35,045 nt of DNA, taken from positions 1-35,045 of the forward strand of contig JAAYRG010000042.1 of NCBI GenBank assembly GCA_012518885.1. The letters are read 5' to 3'. This stretch comes from Clostridiales bacterium (GTDB lineage: Bacteria; Bacillota; Clostridia; Lachnospirales; Lachnospiraceae). Below the pieces are notes generated by a model that was given only the letters and a program-made list of their open reading frames with translations, ran no database searches and was not told the origin of the DNA. The translations under genes were made by a program, and so were the position numbers. Shown in pieces: positions 1 through 9,662 of this stretch (position 1 is its first letter; each line of letters starts with the position of its first letter).

Positions 1-438
1 ATGGTCGTCATGTGCATGGTCGTCTTCATGAACATGTAGGTCCTCATCATGGCTATGGCCTGTCCCACTTAGTAGTGGTATTCCTGTTGATGAATCAATT
101 ACAGGTACATTCGGGTAGGCATCAAAAATATCCTCTACAAAGGCTTCCATACCTCCACCATTCATAATAATAATGTCTGCATTTTCTAGTCTTTTCATAT
201 CTCTTGTTGTTAGTTGATAGTCATGTAGGCAACCCTTTTCATATTCAGTTAAATTTACAACTTCTATCTCATCGATACCTTCTACTATATTAGTGGCTAT
301 AATATAAATTGGATAAAAGGATGTTACTATCTTAGTCTTAGAACTAGTTTTGTCATTAGTTATAGATGATGTAATTATTAAACTACTTGCTGATATTAAA
401 GCCATGCAAAGCAAGATAAATAACAACTTCTTTTTCAT
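1..438 (-). CDS. Metal (Zn/Mn) ABC transporter substrate-binding lipoprotein, ZnuA/AdcA-like; partial, C-terminus beyond window start
   Basis: Minus-strand ORF open to the window edge; reads MKKKLLFILLCMALISASSLIITSS...VTSFYPIYIIATNIVEG...GCLHDYQLTTRDMKRLENADIIIMNGGGMEAFVED...GHSHDEDLHVHEDDHAHDDH. Signal peptide, family motif FYPIY and a His/Asp-rich loop. Confidence 0.85.
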   Translation of the reverse strand, partial: MKKKLLFILLCMALISASSLIITSSITNDKTSSKTKIVTSFYPIYIIATNIVEGIDEIEVVNLTEYEKGCLHDYQLTTRDMKRLENADIIIMNGGGMEAFVEDIFDAYPNVPVIDSSTGIPLLSGTGHSHDEDLHVHEDDHAHDDH

Positions 439-748
439 AGTGATAGAGACATAGTCACATCACAAACTAGCTACACTAGTTATACTTAACCTGTCTCTTT
501 CCACCACCTTTCCCTTAAAATAATTGCATTTCTACAATTGCAATTACAAAATTATAAACTAGAAAATCATCTTTTTCAATTATTAACTTGTCTTGATGGT
601 AATTATAACATAACTTTCTTAATTCTTTGGATACATATTAATTATTAAAAGAATTGTAAGAAGAAACTAATTAATAAATATTTTTCCACTTTACACTTTA
701 CTATAGTCTTCTATGTACATTTTACATTTAAATCCAACCAATTGCAAT

Positions 749-778
749 AAACTAGAAGAAAGCTTATTTTTCTAGTTT
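749..778 (-). terminator. Candidate hairpin downstream of the thi transporter operon
   Basis: Perfect 9-bp inverted repeat AAACTAGAA / TTCTAGTTT with a 12-nt loop; only a weak U-run. Confidence 0.3.
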
Positions 779-855
779 ACATAAGATAAGGGGTACCAAC
801 CCTTAACTCTTATAATTAAGCGATTAATACCCCATGGTAATTAAATATTTACTTT

Positions 856-1593
856 TTAATTTAATTTCCTAATAATATTTCTTTTGTATTCTAGGAATTC
901 GCTAGTTAGCAAAAACTCTTTGTCTCTTGGTCTAGCTATAGAGACTTTTATCTCATCAATTATCCTTCCAGGTTTTCCACCCATTATATAGATTCTATCA
1001 GACAAGAAAATAGCCTCATCAATATCATGAGTTATAAATATAGTAGAAAGCTTAATTTGGTCCATTACATTCAAATACCACTCATGGATGCTACTTTTAG
1101 TTATTGTATCTAACGCACTAAAGGGCTCATCAAGTAAGGCAACCTGGTTAGAAAACAAATAGGTTCTTAGTAGGGCTGCCCTTTGTCTCATGCCTCCCGA
1201 TAATTGGTCAGGGTATTTATGTTGGCTTCCATCTAAACCAAATTCTTTAAAATAACTTGAAGCTATATCTCTCGCTTCTTTCTTTTTAAGGCCCTTGATT
1301 TCTAAAGGAAGGGCAACATTATCCAAAATAGTTTTATAATGAAATAATAGGTCTTTTTGAAGCATATAACTAACACTTCCTGCCTCACCAGTAATATCTA
1401 CACCATCAAGCATTACCCTTCCTGAATCAGGTTTTAAAAGGCCTGATATAACTTGAAAAAGTGTAGTCTTACCAACACCACTTACACCAAGTAGAGATAC
1501 TAACTCTCCTTGATTTAGTTCAATATTTATATCTTCAATTATTTTAACTCCATCATAGCTAGCTGTAATATTATTACAAGTAAGTTTATCCAT
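856..1593 (-). CDS. ABC transporter ATP-binding protein (nitrate/taurine/pyrimidine class, ThiZ-like)
   Basis: Walker A GVSGVGKTT, signature LSGGMRQRAALLRT, Walker B VALLDEPFSALD; downstream of a ThiY-like SBP and permease behind a TPP riboswitch. Confidence 0.9.
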   Translation of the reverse strand: MDKLTCNNITASYDGVKIIEDINIELNQGELVSLLGVSGVGKTTLFQVISGLLKPDSGRVMLDGVDITGEAGSVSYMLQKDLLFHYKTILDNVALPLEIKGLKKKEARDIASSYFKEFGLDGSQHKYPDQLSGGMRQRAALLRTYLFSNQVALLDEPFSALDTITKSSIHEWYLNVMDQIKLSTIFITHDIDEAIFLSDRIYIMGGKPGRIIDEIKVSIARPRDKEFLLTSEFLEYKRNIIRKLN

Positions 1594-1622
1594 AGCCTGT
1601 ACCCCTTCTAAAAAGGTGGATT

Positions 1623-2636
1623 TTATTCTGGAAGATAATCGTTGGTAAATCCTACACCTTCCTCAATTGGAATTTCAATAATTCCTACCTCAAGAAGCCA
1701 TTTGTAGAATCCGTCCCATCTTTCCTGGTCAATATATCCCCACCTATCTACTTCTTCCATATACTTGTTAGCAAGCCACTCTTGGCTAGCATAAAGTATG
1801 TCTTTGTTTAATTCTGGAACAGCTTCAAATAAAATATCTGCTGCATCCTTAGGATTGTCTATAGCAAATTCGTATCCATCTTTTACTGCCCTAAGAAAGG
1901 CTTTAACTACTTCAGGATTTTCTTCCATAAAACCATTATTAGCTATAATCACTGGACTATAGAAATCAAGTTCTTGTCCGTAGTCAGCAATTGGCAAAAA
2001 GTTGGTTTCTAGACCAGCAACTTCTGTTGCAATTCCACCCCAGGCATAATATACCCATATTGAATCAATTCCTGTTTGAAGGGCTGTCACCTCATCAGTT
2101 ACAGTACTGGGGATTAGTTCAATATCATCGAAATTACCACCACTATCTTCTACCATTTTACTTATAATTGCCATTTCTATATCCATATTCCATGTTGCAT
2201 AATTCTTACCAGCCATTTTTTCTGGAGAATTAATCCCTGTTTCTTTTAGAGATATGATACCAGATGTATTATGTTGAATAATTGCTGCAATAGCAGTAAT
2301 AGGTAGGGGGTCCTCACTTGATAGGGCAAATGTCATATAATCTTGAAAACTAATTCCAAAGTCAGCTCCACCACTAGCTACTAAAGTTTCTGCTCCATTT
2401 TCAGGTGGTTGTAGAATCTCAACTTCTAAACCCTCTCTAGCAAAGTAACCCTTTTCATTAGCGACATATAGACCAGTGTGATTTGTATTAGGAGTCCAAT
2501 CTAATACGAGACTAATCTTTCTTAAATCTTTGTCTTTTGAATTCTGAGTTTCATTATTATTACCATTACTACAAGCTGTAAACAAAAAAACTGATGCAAA
2601 AATAAGACCAAGTAATACATAAAATCTTTTCTTCAT
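1623..2636 (-). CDS. NMT1/THI5-like ABC substrate-binding lipoprotein (ThiY-like, pyrimidine moiety of thiamine)
   Basis: Lipoprotein signal (LFTAC), LVLDWTPNTNHTGLYVANEKGYFAREGLEVEI is typical of NMT1/THI5-like proteins. Confidence 0.9.
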   Translation of the reverse strand: MKKRFYVLLGLIFASVFLFTACSNGNNNETQNSKDKDLRKISLVLDWTPNTNHTGLYVANEKGYFAREGLEVEILQPPENGAETLVASGGADFGISFQDYMTFALSSEDPLPITAIAAIIQHNTSGIISLKETGINSPEKMAGKNYATWNMDIEMAIISKMVEDSGGNFDDIELIPSTVTDEVTALQTGIDSIWVYYAWGGIATEVAGLETNFLPIADYGQELDFYSPVIIANNGFMEENPEVVKAFLRAVKDGYEFAIDNPKDAADILFEAVPELNKDILYASQEWLANKYMEEVDRWGYIDQERWDGFYKWLLEVGIIEIPIEEGVGFTNDYLPE

Positions 2637-2687
2637 GACTTTCCTCCACTAAATAAATTCTAAAAACCGTAAATTGTTTATGAGTTT

Positions 2688-3455
2688 CTAGTTGTTTTTC
2701 TTCCTGTCCCAGGGCATTAGTGCCTTTTGTAGTAATGTAACACCAAGCATAAGTAGCAAACTAATTATTGAAATAAATAGTATAACTGCAAACATCTTAT
2801 CAAAAGAAAATGACTTTCTAACCCTTGTCATATAAACACCAAGACCATCAAATCCGCCAAGCCATTCTGAAATTACAGCCCCTACAACAGAGTAAGATGC
2901 TGATATCTTAAGGGCACCAAAAAATGAGCTAAGGGCACTTGGTAGCTTTATATGAGCAAATCTTTGAAGGGTGCTTGCACCCATTGCCTTCATAAGATTA
3001 ATTCCATCAGGATCAGCTGATGCAAACCCACTTAATAGACCTATAGTTATTGGAAAGAAGGTTGTAATTACTACTAAAACTACCTTAGGCAAGATTCCAT
3101 ATCCCATCCATAAGACTAGTAAAGGAGCAATAGCTACAGTCGGAATAGTTTGGCTAATTATTAGTATAGGATATATTGCCCTGGCTACTATTTGGAACTG
3201 GTCCATAATAACAGCCACAATAAATCCCAGTACTACTCCTATTCCAAGTCCTAAAAGAGCTTCTAACAGGGTTACCTTTGCATGATGCATAAGTAGATCA
3301 AAGTCATTAATAAAGGCCCTTACTACATCTAGAGGAGAAGGAAGCATAAATCTCGGAATAATTTCTAAGTATGATATGAGGCTCCAAGCTATTAGAAGCA
3401 CAACTATAGCCAAACAAGGTGCCATTTTATTAGTAATTTTTTTAAATCCATTCAT
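2688..3455 (-). CDS. ABC transporter permease (BPD_transp_1; ThiX-like)
   Basis: Multi-TM protein, operonic with ThiY/ThiZ-like genes; EAA-like loop LMKAMGASTLQRFAHIKLPSALSSFFGALK. Confidence 0.88.
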   Translation of the reverse strand: MNGFKKITNKMAPCLAIVVLLIAWSLISYLEIIPRFMLPSPLDVVRAFINDFDLLMHHAKVTLLEALLGLGIGVVLGFIVAVIMDQFQIVARAIYPILIISQTIPTVAIAPLLVLWMGYGILPKVVLVVITTFFPITIGLLSGFASADPDGINLMKAMGASTLQRFAHIKLPSALSSFFGALKISASYSVVGAVISEWLGGFDGLGVYMTRVRKSFSFDKMFAVILFISIISLLLMLGVTLLQKALMPWDRKKNN

Positions 3456-3485
3456 TTTAAAAACTCCCCTCCTTTTAATAACCTT

Positions 3486-3515
3486 AATAAAAAAACCTCT
3501 CCAATCCGGAGAGGT
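3486..3515 (-). terminator. Intrinsic terminator of the TPP riboswitch expression platform
   Basis: Minus strand ACCTCTCC GGAT TGGAGAGGTTTTTTT: strong hairpin followed by U7, between the aptamer and the thiX-like gene. Confidence 0.85.
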
Positions 3516-3554
3516 ATATATATTGCATATGCAATAAGTTAAGCTTAGTATAAA

Positions 3555-3655
3555 TACCTACGCCAGCATTACCCGGATCAGGTTCGAAGCATAAAGCTTC
3601 AAGGGTTCGAAACATTCATGTCTCATCTCAGCCTGTTATAACAAGCACCCCTCAT
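3555..3655 (-). ncRNA. TPP riboswitch (THI element)
   Basis: Minus strand GGGGTGCTTGTTATAACAGGCTGAGATGAGAC...GAACCCTTGAAGC..GCTTCGAACCTGATCCGGGTAATGCTGGCGTAGG; contains the conserved CUGAGA, ACCUGAUCCGGGUAAUGC and GCG-AGG elements. Confidence 0.96.
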
Positions 3656-3697
3656 TTTCTATTGTAGATTACAGTCTATCACAGTAATATATTATTG

Positions 3698-4708
3698 TCA
3701 ATTATAGCCGTTTGGATTATTCTTTTGCCATCTCCATGAGTCTTCGCACATCTTATCTAAGTCTCTTTCTGCTACCCAGTTAAGCTCTTCCTTAGCTAAA
3801 GTAGGATCAGCATAACATGTTGGAATATCTCCAGGACGGCGTGGACTAACCTCATAAGGAATGTCCTTGCCAACTACTTTTGAGAATGCCTTAACCATAT
3901 CTAGTACACTATAACCAATTCCAGTTCCTAAATTATAGGTAAATACTCCTGTATTGTCCTTTATTCTATCTAGTGCTTTAACATGGCCAATAGCAAGGTC
4001 TACAACGTGAATATAATCACGAACCCCAGTACCATCATGGGTATCGTAGTCATCTCCAAACACTCTTAGCTTCTCTAGTTTACCAACAGCTACCTGGGTA
4101 ATATAAGGAACTAAGTTGTTAGGGATTCCTTTTGGATCCTCACCTATTAATCCACTTTCATGGGCACCAATAGGATTGAAGTAACGTAGAAGTACAATTC
4201 TCCACTCATTATCTGCCACATATAAATCTCTAAAGATTTCTTCTAGCATTAACTTTGTTCTACCATATGGATTAGTAGCTGATAGCGGAAAAGACTCACT
4301 AATAGGCACAGTCTTAGGATTACCATATACTGTAGCTGAAGAACTAAAAACTATACTCTTTACGTTAAACTTACGCATAACATCACATAATACTAATGTC
4401 CCAACTATGTTGTTGTTATAATACTCTAGAGGTTTTTCAACGGATTCACCTACAGCCTTTAAACCAGCAAAATGTATTACCCCTTCTATATTTTCCTTTT
4501 CAAATATCTTGGTTAGGGCTTCCCTATCTAAGATATCAGCCTTATAAAAGGTCACTTTTTTACCTGTAATTTCTTCAACTCTATCTAGTGATTTTTCACT
4601 AGAGTTGCTTAGGTTATCAACCACTACAACATCATAGCCAGATTTAAGTAATTCTACACATGTATGGCTACCAATGTATCCAGCACCACCTGTTACTAAA
4701 ATTGACAT
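3698..4708 (-). CDS. galE: UDP-glucose 4-epimerase
   Basis: [21 protein letters not shown]..., YGRTK active-site motif, [24 protein letters not shown] upstream. Confidence 0.96.
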   Translation of the reverse strand: MSILVTGGAGYIGSHTCVELLKSGYDVVVVDNLSNSSEKSLDRVEEITGKKVTFYKADILDREALTKIFEKENIEGVIHFAGLKAVGESVEKPLEYYNNNIVGTLVLCDVMRKFNVKSIVFSSSATVYGNPKTVPISESFPLSATNPYGRTKLMLEEIFRDLYVADNEWRIVLLRYFNPIGAHESGLIGEDPKGIPNNLVPYITQVAVGKLEKLRVFGDDYDTHDGTGVRDYIHVVDLAIGHVKALDRIKDNTGVFTYNLGTGIGYSVLDMVKAFSKVVGKDIPYEVSPRRPGDIPTCYADPTLAKEELNWVAERDLDKMCEDSWRWQKNNPNGYN

Positions 4709-4804
4709 AATTCCTCTCCTTATGCTTTTTATAATATAATTATATATAAAAACTTTATAATATTATAAACTCTTTATATATTATTTACAACTAGGGAATA
4801 TATA

Positions 4805-4884
4805 AAAAGAGATAGAATGAAGCGACCTTTAAGCTAAATTGAATTCCTAGCTTAAGATGGTTTACTGCACCTTCTATCTCTTTT
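4805..4884 (-). terminator. Composite long hairpin terminator between the capD-like gene and galE
   Basis: Outer arms AAAAGAGATAGAA / TTCTATCTCTTTT plus an inner stem CTTAAGCTA / TAGCTTAAAG; U-rich 3' side in both directions. Confidence 0.65.
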
Positions 4885-4892
4885 ATTAATCA

Positions 4893-6878
4893 TTATTTTA
4901 ATCCGTCTGTTACCCCTGCGTAGCCAACATTATTATTGTAAGGACCATAATTCTCATTACTATCTTTAGCCTTACCTAATCCTTGTTTACTACTTATTAA
5001 AGAGATAGGCTTCTTTTCTCCTTGCTTTTCAGGGTGATAGGTTGGAACAACCTCTTTAACATATTCACGAATATCAATAGTTTCATCATAACAAAGATTC
5101 TTCAGGGTCTCTAGTTGACCAAAAAAAACTTCTTCATCAAATTCAATTGGTTTACCAATGTGAATTAACTTGTTGTCAGTCTCTTCCATTCCCTCTTCAT
5201 CCATAAGCAATTCTTCAAATAACTTCTCTCCTGGACGAAGACCTGAAAATTCTATCTTAATATCTTCACCTGGTTTTAATCCAGAAAGTTTAATAAGATT
5301 GGTTGCTAAATCAAGGATCTTAACAGGTTCACCCATATCAAGAACGAAGATTTCTCCACCTTTAGCATATGCACCAGCTTGTAGTACAAGGGATACTGCT
5401 TCTGGAATAGTCATAAAATATCTTATTATATCAGGATGGGTTACCGTTACAGGTCCACCTTCTTCTATTTGCTTCTTAAATAATGGTATAACACTACCAT
5501 TAGAACCTAGAACATTACCAAATCGTACGGCTACGAATTCAGTCTTTGACCTATTATTATACGCCTGTACTAGCATTTCACAAATTCGCTTAGAAGCACC
5601 CATTATATTAGTAGGGTTTACAGCCTTGTCTGTTGATATAAGCACAAACTTATCTACATTATACTTATCAGCTGCTATAACAGTATTCCAAGTTCCAAGC
5701 ACATTGTTCTTAATTGATTCATTAGGACTTGCTTCCATGAGTGGTACATGCTTATGTGCAGCTGCATGATATACTATATTAGGCCTGTAAGTCTCAAATA
5801 TTGAATTAATTCTAACTTCATTTCGTACTGAAGCTATTAGCACAACCAAGTCTAATTCTGGATACTTACTAAGTAGCTCCTGTTGAATACCATATGCATT
5901 ATTCTCATATATATCTACTATAATTAGTTGTTTTGGATTATGGGAAGCAATTTGCCTACATAATTCGCTTCCTATAGACCCGCCACCACCTGTTATAAGC
6001 ACAACTTGGTTTTCAACATAGTCCATAATAGAATCAAGGTCAACCTTGATAGGTTCTCTTCCTAGTAAGTCGTCAATTTCTACATCTCTTAGTTTACTAA
6101 CGCTTACCTCGCCAGTCATAAGCTGATAAATTCCAGGCAGGATCTTAACATCACAATCAGTTTCCTTACAAAGTGCGACTATTTCGCTAATCTCTTTACC
6201 TTTCGCAGATGGCATAGCAATAATGATTTCATCAATATTATACTTGATAACATTAGACTTAATGTCTCTTCTAGTACCAACTACTTTAATTCCCTGTATA
6301 TACCTATTTTGCTTGTCAGGAGAATCATCAATAACACACTTTACAATCTTATCCCTAACGTTAACACAGGAGTTTATCTCCTTAATTAGGATGTTAGCCG
6401 CTTCACCGCCACCAACAATCATAACATTAGATGCATCTTGGCCTAATACACCCCTTGGAATAACCTTATTCACAAAACGATATGCAAAACGCGAAATCAT
6501 TGTTAATATAAATAACATTCCCCCATATAGAAAGATATAACTTCTGTAAATAGGGAGTTGTAGGACTTTCATTCCTAGAAACTGACTTATTGTAGATACA
6601 ATAGTCGCCATAAATAAGTTTTGCATCTCAGTAACACCAGCGAAGTTCCAAAGACTATTATATAGCCTAAATGCATAATATATAACAATTGTAATAACGA
6701 TGTTAATAGGCAAATATGAAAAAACTGATTCAATATATATATCATTAATATTGCCTATCACAAAATCAAATCTAAATAACAAACTTAATATAGATGCAGA
6801 TAAAATTATCAAAATATCACATACTAATAAGAAAAACCTGTGATAAAATAATTTCTTATCTACTATTTTCTTTAACAT
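4893..6878 (-). CDS. Membrane-anchored nucleotide-sugar 4,6-dehydratase/epimerase, CapD/FlaA1-like
   Basis: N-terminal TM segments, two Rossmann motifs (IVGGGEAANILI; ITGGGGSIGSELCRQI), STDKAVNPTNIMGASKR. Confidence 0.94.
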   Translation of the reverse strand: MLKKIVDKKLFYHRFFLLVCDILIILSASILSLLFRFDFVIGNINDIYIESVFSYLPINIVITIVIYYAFRLYNSLWNFAGVTEMQNLFMATIVSTISQFLGMKVLQLPIYRSYIFLYGGMLFILTMISRFAYRFVNKVIPRGVLGQDASNVMIVGGGEAANILIKEINSCVNVRDKIVKCVIDDSPDKQNRYIQGIKVVGTRRDIKSNVIKYNIDEIIIAMPSAKGKEISEIVALCKETDCDVKILPGIYQLMTGEVSVSKLRDVEIDDLLGREPIKVDLDSIMDYVENQVVLITGGGGSIGSELCRQIASHNPKQLIIVDIYENNAYGIQQELLSKYPELDLVVLIASVRNEVRINSIFETYRPNIVYHAAAHKHVPLMEASPNESIKNNVLGTWNTVIAADKYNVDKFVLISTDKAVNPTNIMGASKRICEMLVQAYNNRSKTEFVAVRFGNVLGSNGSVIPLFKKQIEEGGPVTVTHPDIIRYFMTIPEAVSLVLQAGAYAKGGEIFVLDMGEPVKILDLATNLIKLSGLKPGEDIKIEFSGLRPGEKLFEELLMDEEGMEETDNKLIHIGKPIEFDEEVFFGQLETLKNLCYDETIDIREYVKEVVPTYHPEKQGEKKPISLISSKQGLGKAKDSNENYGPYNNNVGYAGVTDGLK

Positions 6879-7181
6879 AATTCATTCCTCTTATCTCATT
6901 ATTATAGTTAGTCACATCAACTATAAAGCGAAATCAAAACCCATATTCACATAGATTTTCTTTACATCTGACCTTAGTTATACTAATCTTAGTATTACCA
7001 ATCTGTACTATTTTCTAACCCATTTTAGCACCTAATTATTTTCATTACAAGTATTTTAAAGATTACTTAATAATATTACCATTAATTGCTAGCATATTCA
7101 ACATTCTATTTCTATAAAATACATAGTTACATATATTCGACCATATGGATAATAGGCAATCTATTAAGCACAATACACATA

Positions 7182-7595
7182 CTAGTTCCTAAAAACAAGA
7201 AGTTTACTAAATATATAATTAAGAACTATAACTATAAATTGGATAATAAACTTTCCGATCAAATCATGAATTCCCAAAATATCTACAAAGACAAAGACTC
7301 CAACAATCTCTATTACCATAGTTGATAATCTTGCTGTAATAAATTTTATAAATTCTGATACCCTTTGATTTATTGTCCTTGCCTTAGAATTAAACACAAA
7401 TTTTGAATTCACTAAGTAAGCAAATAATATCGCTAAAACAATTGATATGAAATTAGCCAGATTATAATCTATAAATGCTCTTAAGATTGTATAGCTAACT
7501 AAATTTACTAGGGTTGTTAAGCCACCAAAGAAAATATAGCGCAGTATATTATTCCTATAAAGTTTCTTTATATAATCCTTAATCTTTTTAACCAT
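7182..7595 (-). CDS. GtrA family membrane protein
   Basis: 137 aa, 4 TM; LRYIFFGGLTTLVNLVSYTIL and NFISIVLAILFAYLVNSKFVF are typical GtrA motifs. Confidence 0.9.
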   Translation of the reverse strand: MVKKIKDYIKKLYRNNILRYIFFGGLTTLVNLVSYTILRAFIDYNLANFISIVLAILFAYLVNSKFVFNSKARTINQRVSEFIKFITARLSTMVIEIVGVFVFVDILGIHDLIGKFIIQFIVIVLNYIFSKLLVFRN

Positions 7596-7616
7596 TTGTA
7601 TTCCATTTCTACGTCA

Positions 7617-7671
7617 AAAGGTTCTATAATAAATCTTTCTTGTTATCTCTAGCATTTATTATAGAACCTTT
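7617..7671. terminator. Hairpin between the LCP gene and the GtrA gene
   Basis: Perfect 18-bp inverted repeat AAAGGTTCTATAATAAAT / ATTTATTATAGAACCTTT, loop 19 nt, short U-run on the minus strand. Confidence 0.7.
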
Positions 7672-7709
7672 AGTTAATAGTTTACCTATTAATACTCTAA
7701 TCTTTAATT

Positions 7710-9224
7710 TTATTCTTGCGTAATTTGCATCCCATTAATAACTGCATTAATTTTTTCTTTTGCCTCGCTTACGCTCTCTTCATTAGGAAGAACAACTGAT
7801 GCTTTACGCTTTTGAGTAAATGTTACTTGACTTGAAGGAGTTCCAATAACATTATTAGAAATTATATCCCAACTTGCCATTTCATCTATTTGCATCTTTA
7901 TTAGCCTAGTAATGTTATCATTACTCATATTGGTTTCAAAACTTCCTGCTATACTATTCATAACACTAGTATAGTTAACAATAATTGAAGGTGAAATTGC
8001 CTTGTTTATAATTCCCTTTATTACCTCCATCTGGTTACGGCCACGTTGCATATCTCCTGCTCCAAAGCTCTTACGCTCTCTTGAGAAGGCTAGGGCCTTC
8101 TTACCGTCCATATCGTTATATCCCTTTTTAAAGCTATAGCCACCAGCATTAAATGTATATTCTGAGTATGCTGATATACCACCAAGGGCGTCAACTAAGT
8201 CAATTAGGGTTGTAAAGTTAACTCTTACGTAATAATCAATATCAATACCATATAAGGCTTCTAAGGCCCCTATAGAAATATCAACTCCATAAATACCTGC
8301 ATGGGTTAACTTATCTCTTTGTCCGTTACTATTAGGGAAAGGTATATAGTAGTCCCTAGGAGTAGTAGTTAATAAAACTTGATGAGTATTAGGATTAATA
8401 GTTGCAATTATATTAACATCACTACGGCTAGTCTTTGAAATAGAACCGGCAGTATCTATACCACTTATAAATACATGGAATGGTTCCTCGGTTAGGTCAA
8501 CTTTGTCATTCTTTGGTGGTTCTATTTCAGTTTCGACATCGTAATTACCTACTGTACGCGTCCTCTCATCAAAATCAGGATAAGTTTCATGAATTATTTC
8601 TCTATAAGCCTCATTTATTATAATAACTTGAGAATCTCCACTATAGAGAGCATCTACCAAAGCATCATATCCCTGATAAACCTGTATTTTAAGTTTTGTA
8701 TCTAACTCTTTATTAATACTATCTATTACTTCATTTGACTTTTCTCTATCGATTATTTCATTTATTCCATACATATAATCAATAGTATCATTAATAGAAT
8801 CTGCAGGGTCTTCTTTAAGTACTACAATTGACATCTCATCTTTTTTAGTATTCTTGCCAGATATATCTGATATCATAGACCTAGTTTGTACTAGGTAATT
8901 GCATCCAAAGACTAATACTATACTAATAATTACGGATAAGACCTTACCTAACTTCCGATAGTGCCTAGTTAATTGGGACAAAAAGGCATATCCTACAAAG
9001 AAAAGTAATACAACCACTAAGGCTATAAGGTACTTAAATGGTAGAACGTTCAACATTATTAGTAATCCTAAGAATACAAAGGTTATAATAAGTTGAATAT
9101 TAGCAAGGATAATTCCAACTTTACGGCTTCTCTTTACCTTGGCTCTAGCTATTGATGCCTGTCCTGCATTTTTACTATTTTGATATTCTTGTCTGTTTTT
9201 ATTTTTTCCTCTCATATTTGACAT
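7710..9224 (-). CDS. LytR-CpsA-Psr (LCP) family cell-wall polymer ligase
   Basis: TM helices then FHVFISGIDTAGSISKTSRSDVNIIATINPNTHQVLLTTTPRDYYIPF...GKKALAFSRERKSF. Start set at MSNMRGKNK (9224), preceded by AGAGGCAAGAAA, not at the ORF-track start 9275. Confidence 0.92.
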   Translation of the reverse strand: MSNMRGKNKNRQEYQNSKNAGQASIARAKVKRSRKVGIILANIQLIITFVFLGLLIMLNVLPFKYLIALVVVLLFFVGYAFLSQLTRHYRKLGKVLSVIISIVLVFGCNYLVQTRSMISDISGKNTKKDEMSIVVLKEDPADSINDTIDYMYGINEIIDREKSNEVIDSINKELDTKLKIQVYQGYDALVDALYSGDSQVIIINEAYREIIHETYPDFDERTRTVGNYDVETEIEPPKNDKVDLTEEPFHVFISGIDTAGSISKTSRSDVNIIATINPNTHQVLLTTTPRDYYIPFPNSNGQRDKLTHAGIYGVDISIGALEALYGIDIDYYVRVNFTTLIDLVDALGGISAYSEYTFNAGGYSFKKGYNDMDGKKALAFSRERKSFGAGDMQRGRNQMEVIKGIINKAISPSIIVNYTSVMNSIAGSFETNMSNDNITRLIKMQIDEMASWDIISNNVIGTPSSQVTFTQKRKASVVLPNEESVSEAKEKINAVINGMQITQE

Positions 9225-9438
9225 TTTCTTGCCTCTAATTTCTTTATTATGTAAATCTAAGTGTAATAATATCAAAACTCATGTAAAAAGTCTAGTTTTT
9301 TTACTTGGAATTCATAATTTAAGACTTTTTTAATATTTGTAATATTTTAGAAATCATTGAATAAGCATTTTATATACATGTCCATAGTTTATTATAATTA
9401 ATAATTCCAATCATATACCCAATTTTAAATTAAAATTA

Positions 9439-9475
9439 AAAGTAAAATTACTAATAATTTTATTAATTTTACTTT
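9439..9475. repeat. 12-bp perfect A/T inverted repeat in the intergenic region between divergent LCP and degV genes
   Basis: AAAGTAAAATTA (9439-9450) / TAATTTTACTTT (9464-9475), 13-nt loop. Confidence 0.6.
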
Positions 9476-9611
9476 ATTTTCATATCTATCATATTGATGA
9501 ACTTGTAATTAACAATTATAATGATATTATGGTCATAGAGTGTATGCTTTTATTTGACATCTAATTTTAATATATTTTATGAATATTTATCAATTAAACG
9601 AAAGGCGGTGT

Positions 9612-9647
9612 ATGGGGGTTTCATCCAATGACAAGGGTCATGGATAA
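9612..9647 (+). CDS. Candidate 11-codon leader ORF upstream of degV (MGVSSNDKGHG*)
   Basis: SD-like AAAGGCGGTG immediately 5' of ATG; stop TAA lies 15 nt before the degV ATG; contains hairpin ATCCaATGAC-AAGG-GTCATGGAT. Confidence 0.4.
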   Translation: MGVSSNDKGHG

Positions 9648-9662
9648 TTACTCCTAAATTTT

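Noticed and set aside
792-834. GGGGTA...TACCCC imperfect hairpin downstream of the thi operon
   Set aside because: Short outer stem with several loops and no U-run; not supported as a terminator or riboswitch.
2971-3285. 104-aa plus-strand ORF
   Set aside because: Antisense shadow of the ThiX-like permease.
5170-5769. 199-aa plus-strand ORF
   Set aside because: Antisense to the clearly coding CapD/FlaA1-like gene; low-complexity Ser-rich translation, no RBS or family motifs.
6223-6540. 105-aa plus-strand ORF
   Set aside because: Antisense to the CapD-like gene; no supporting motifs.
7086-7325. 79-aa plus-strand ORF
   Set aside because: Starts in an AT-rich intergenic region and runs antisense into gtrA-like gene; Asn/Tyr/Lys/Ile-rich translation, no convincing RBS.
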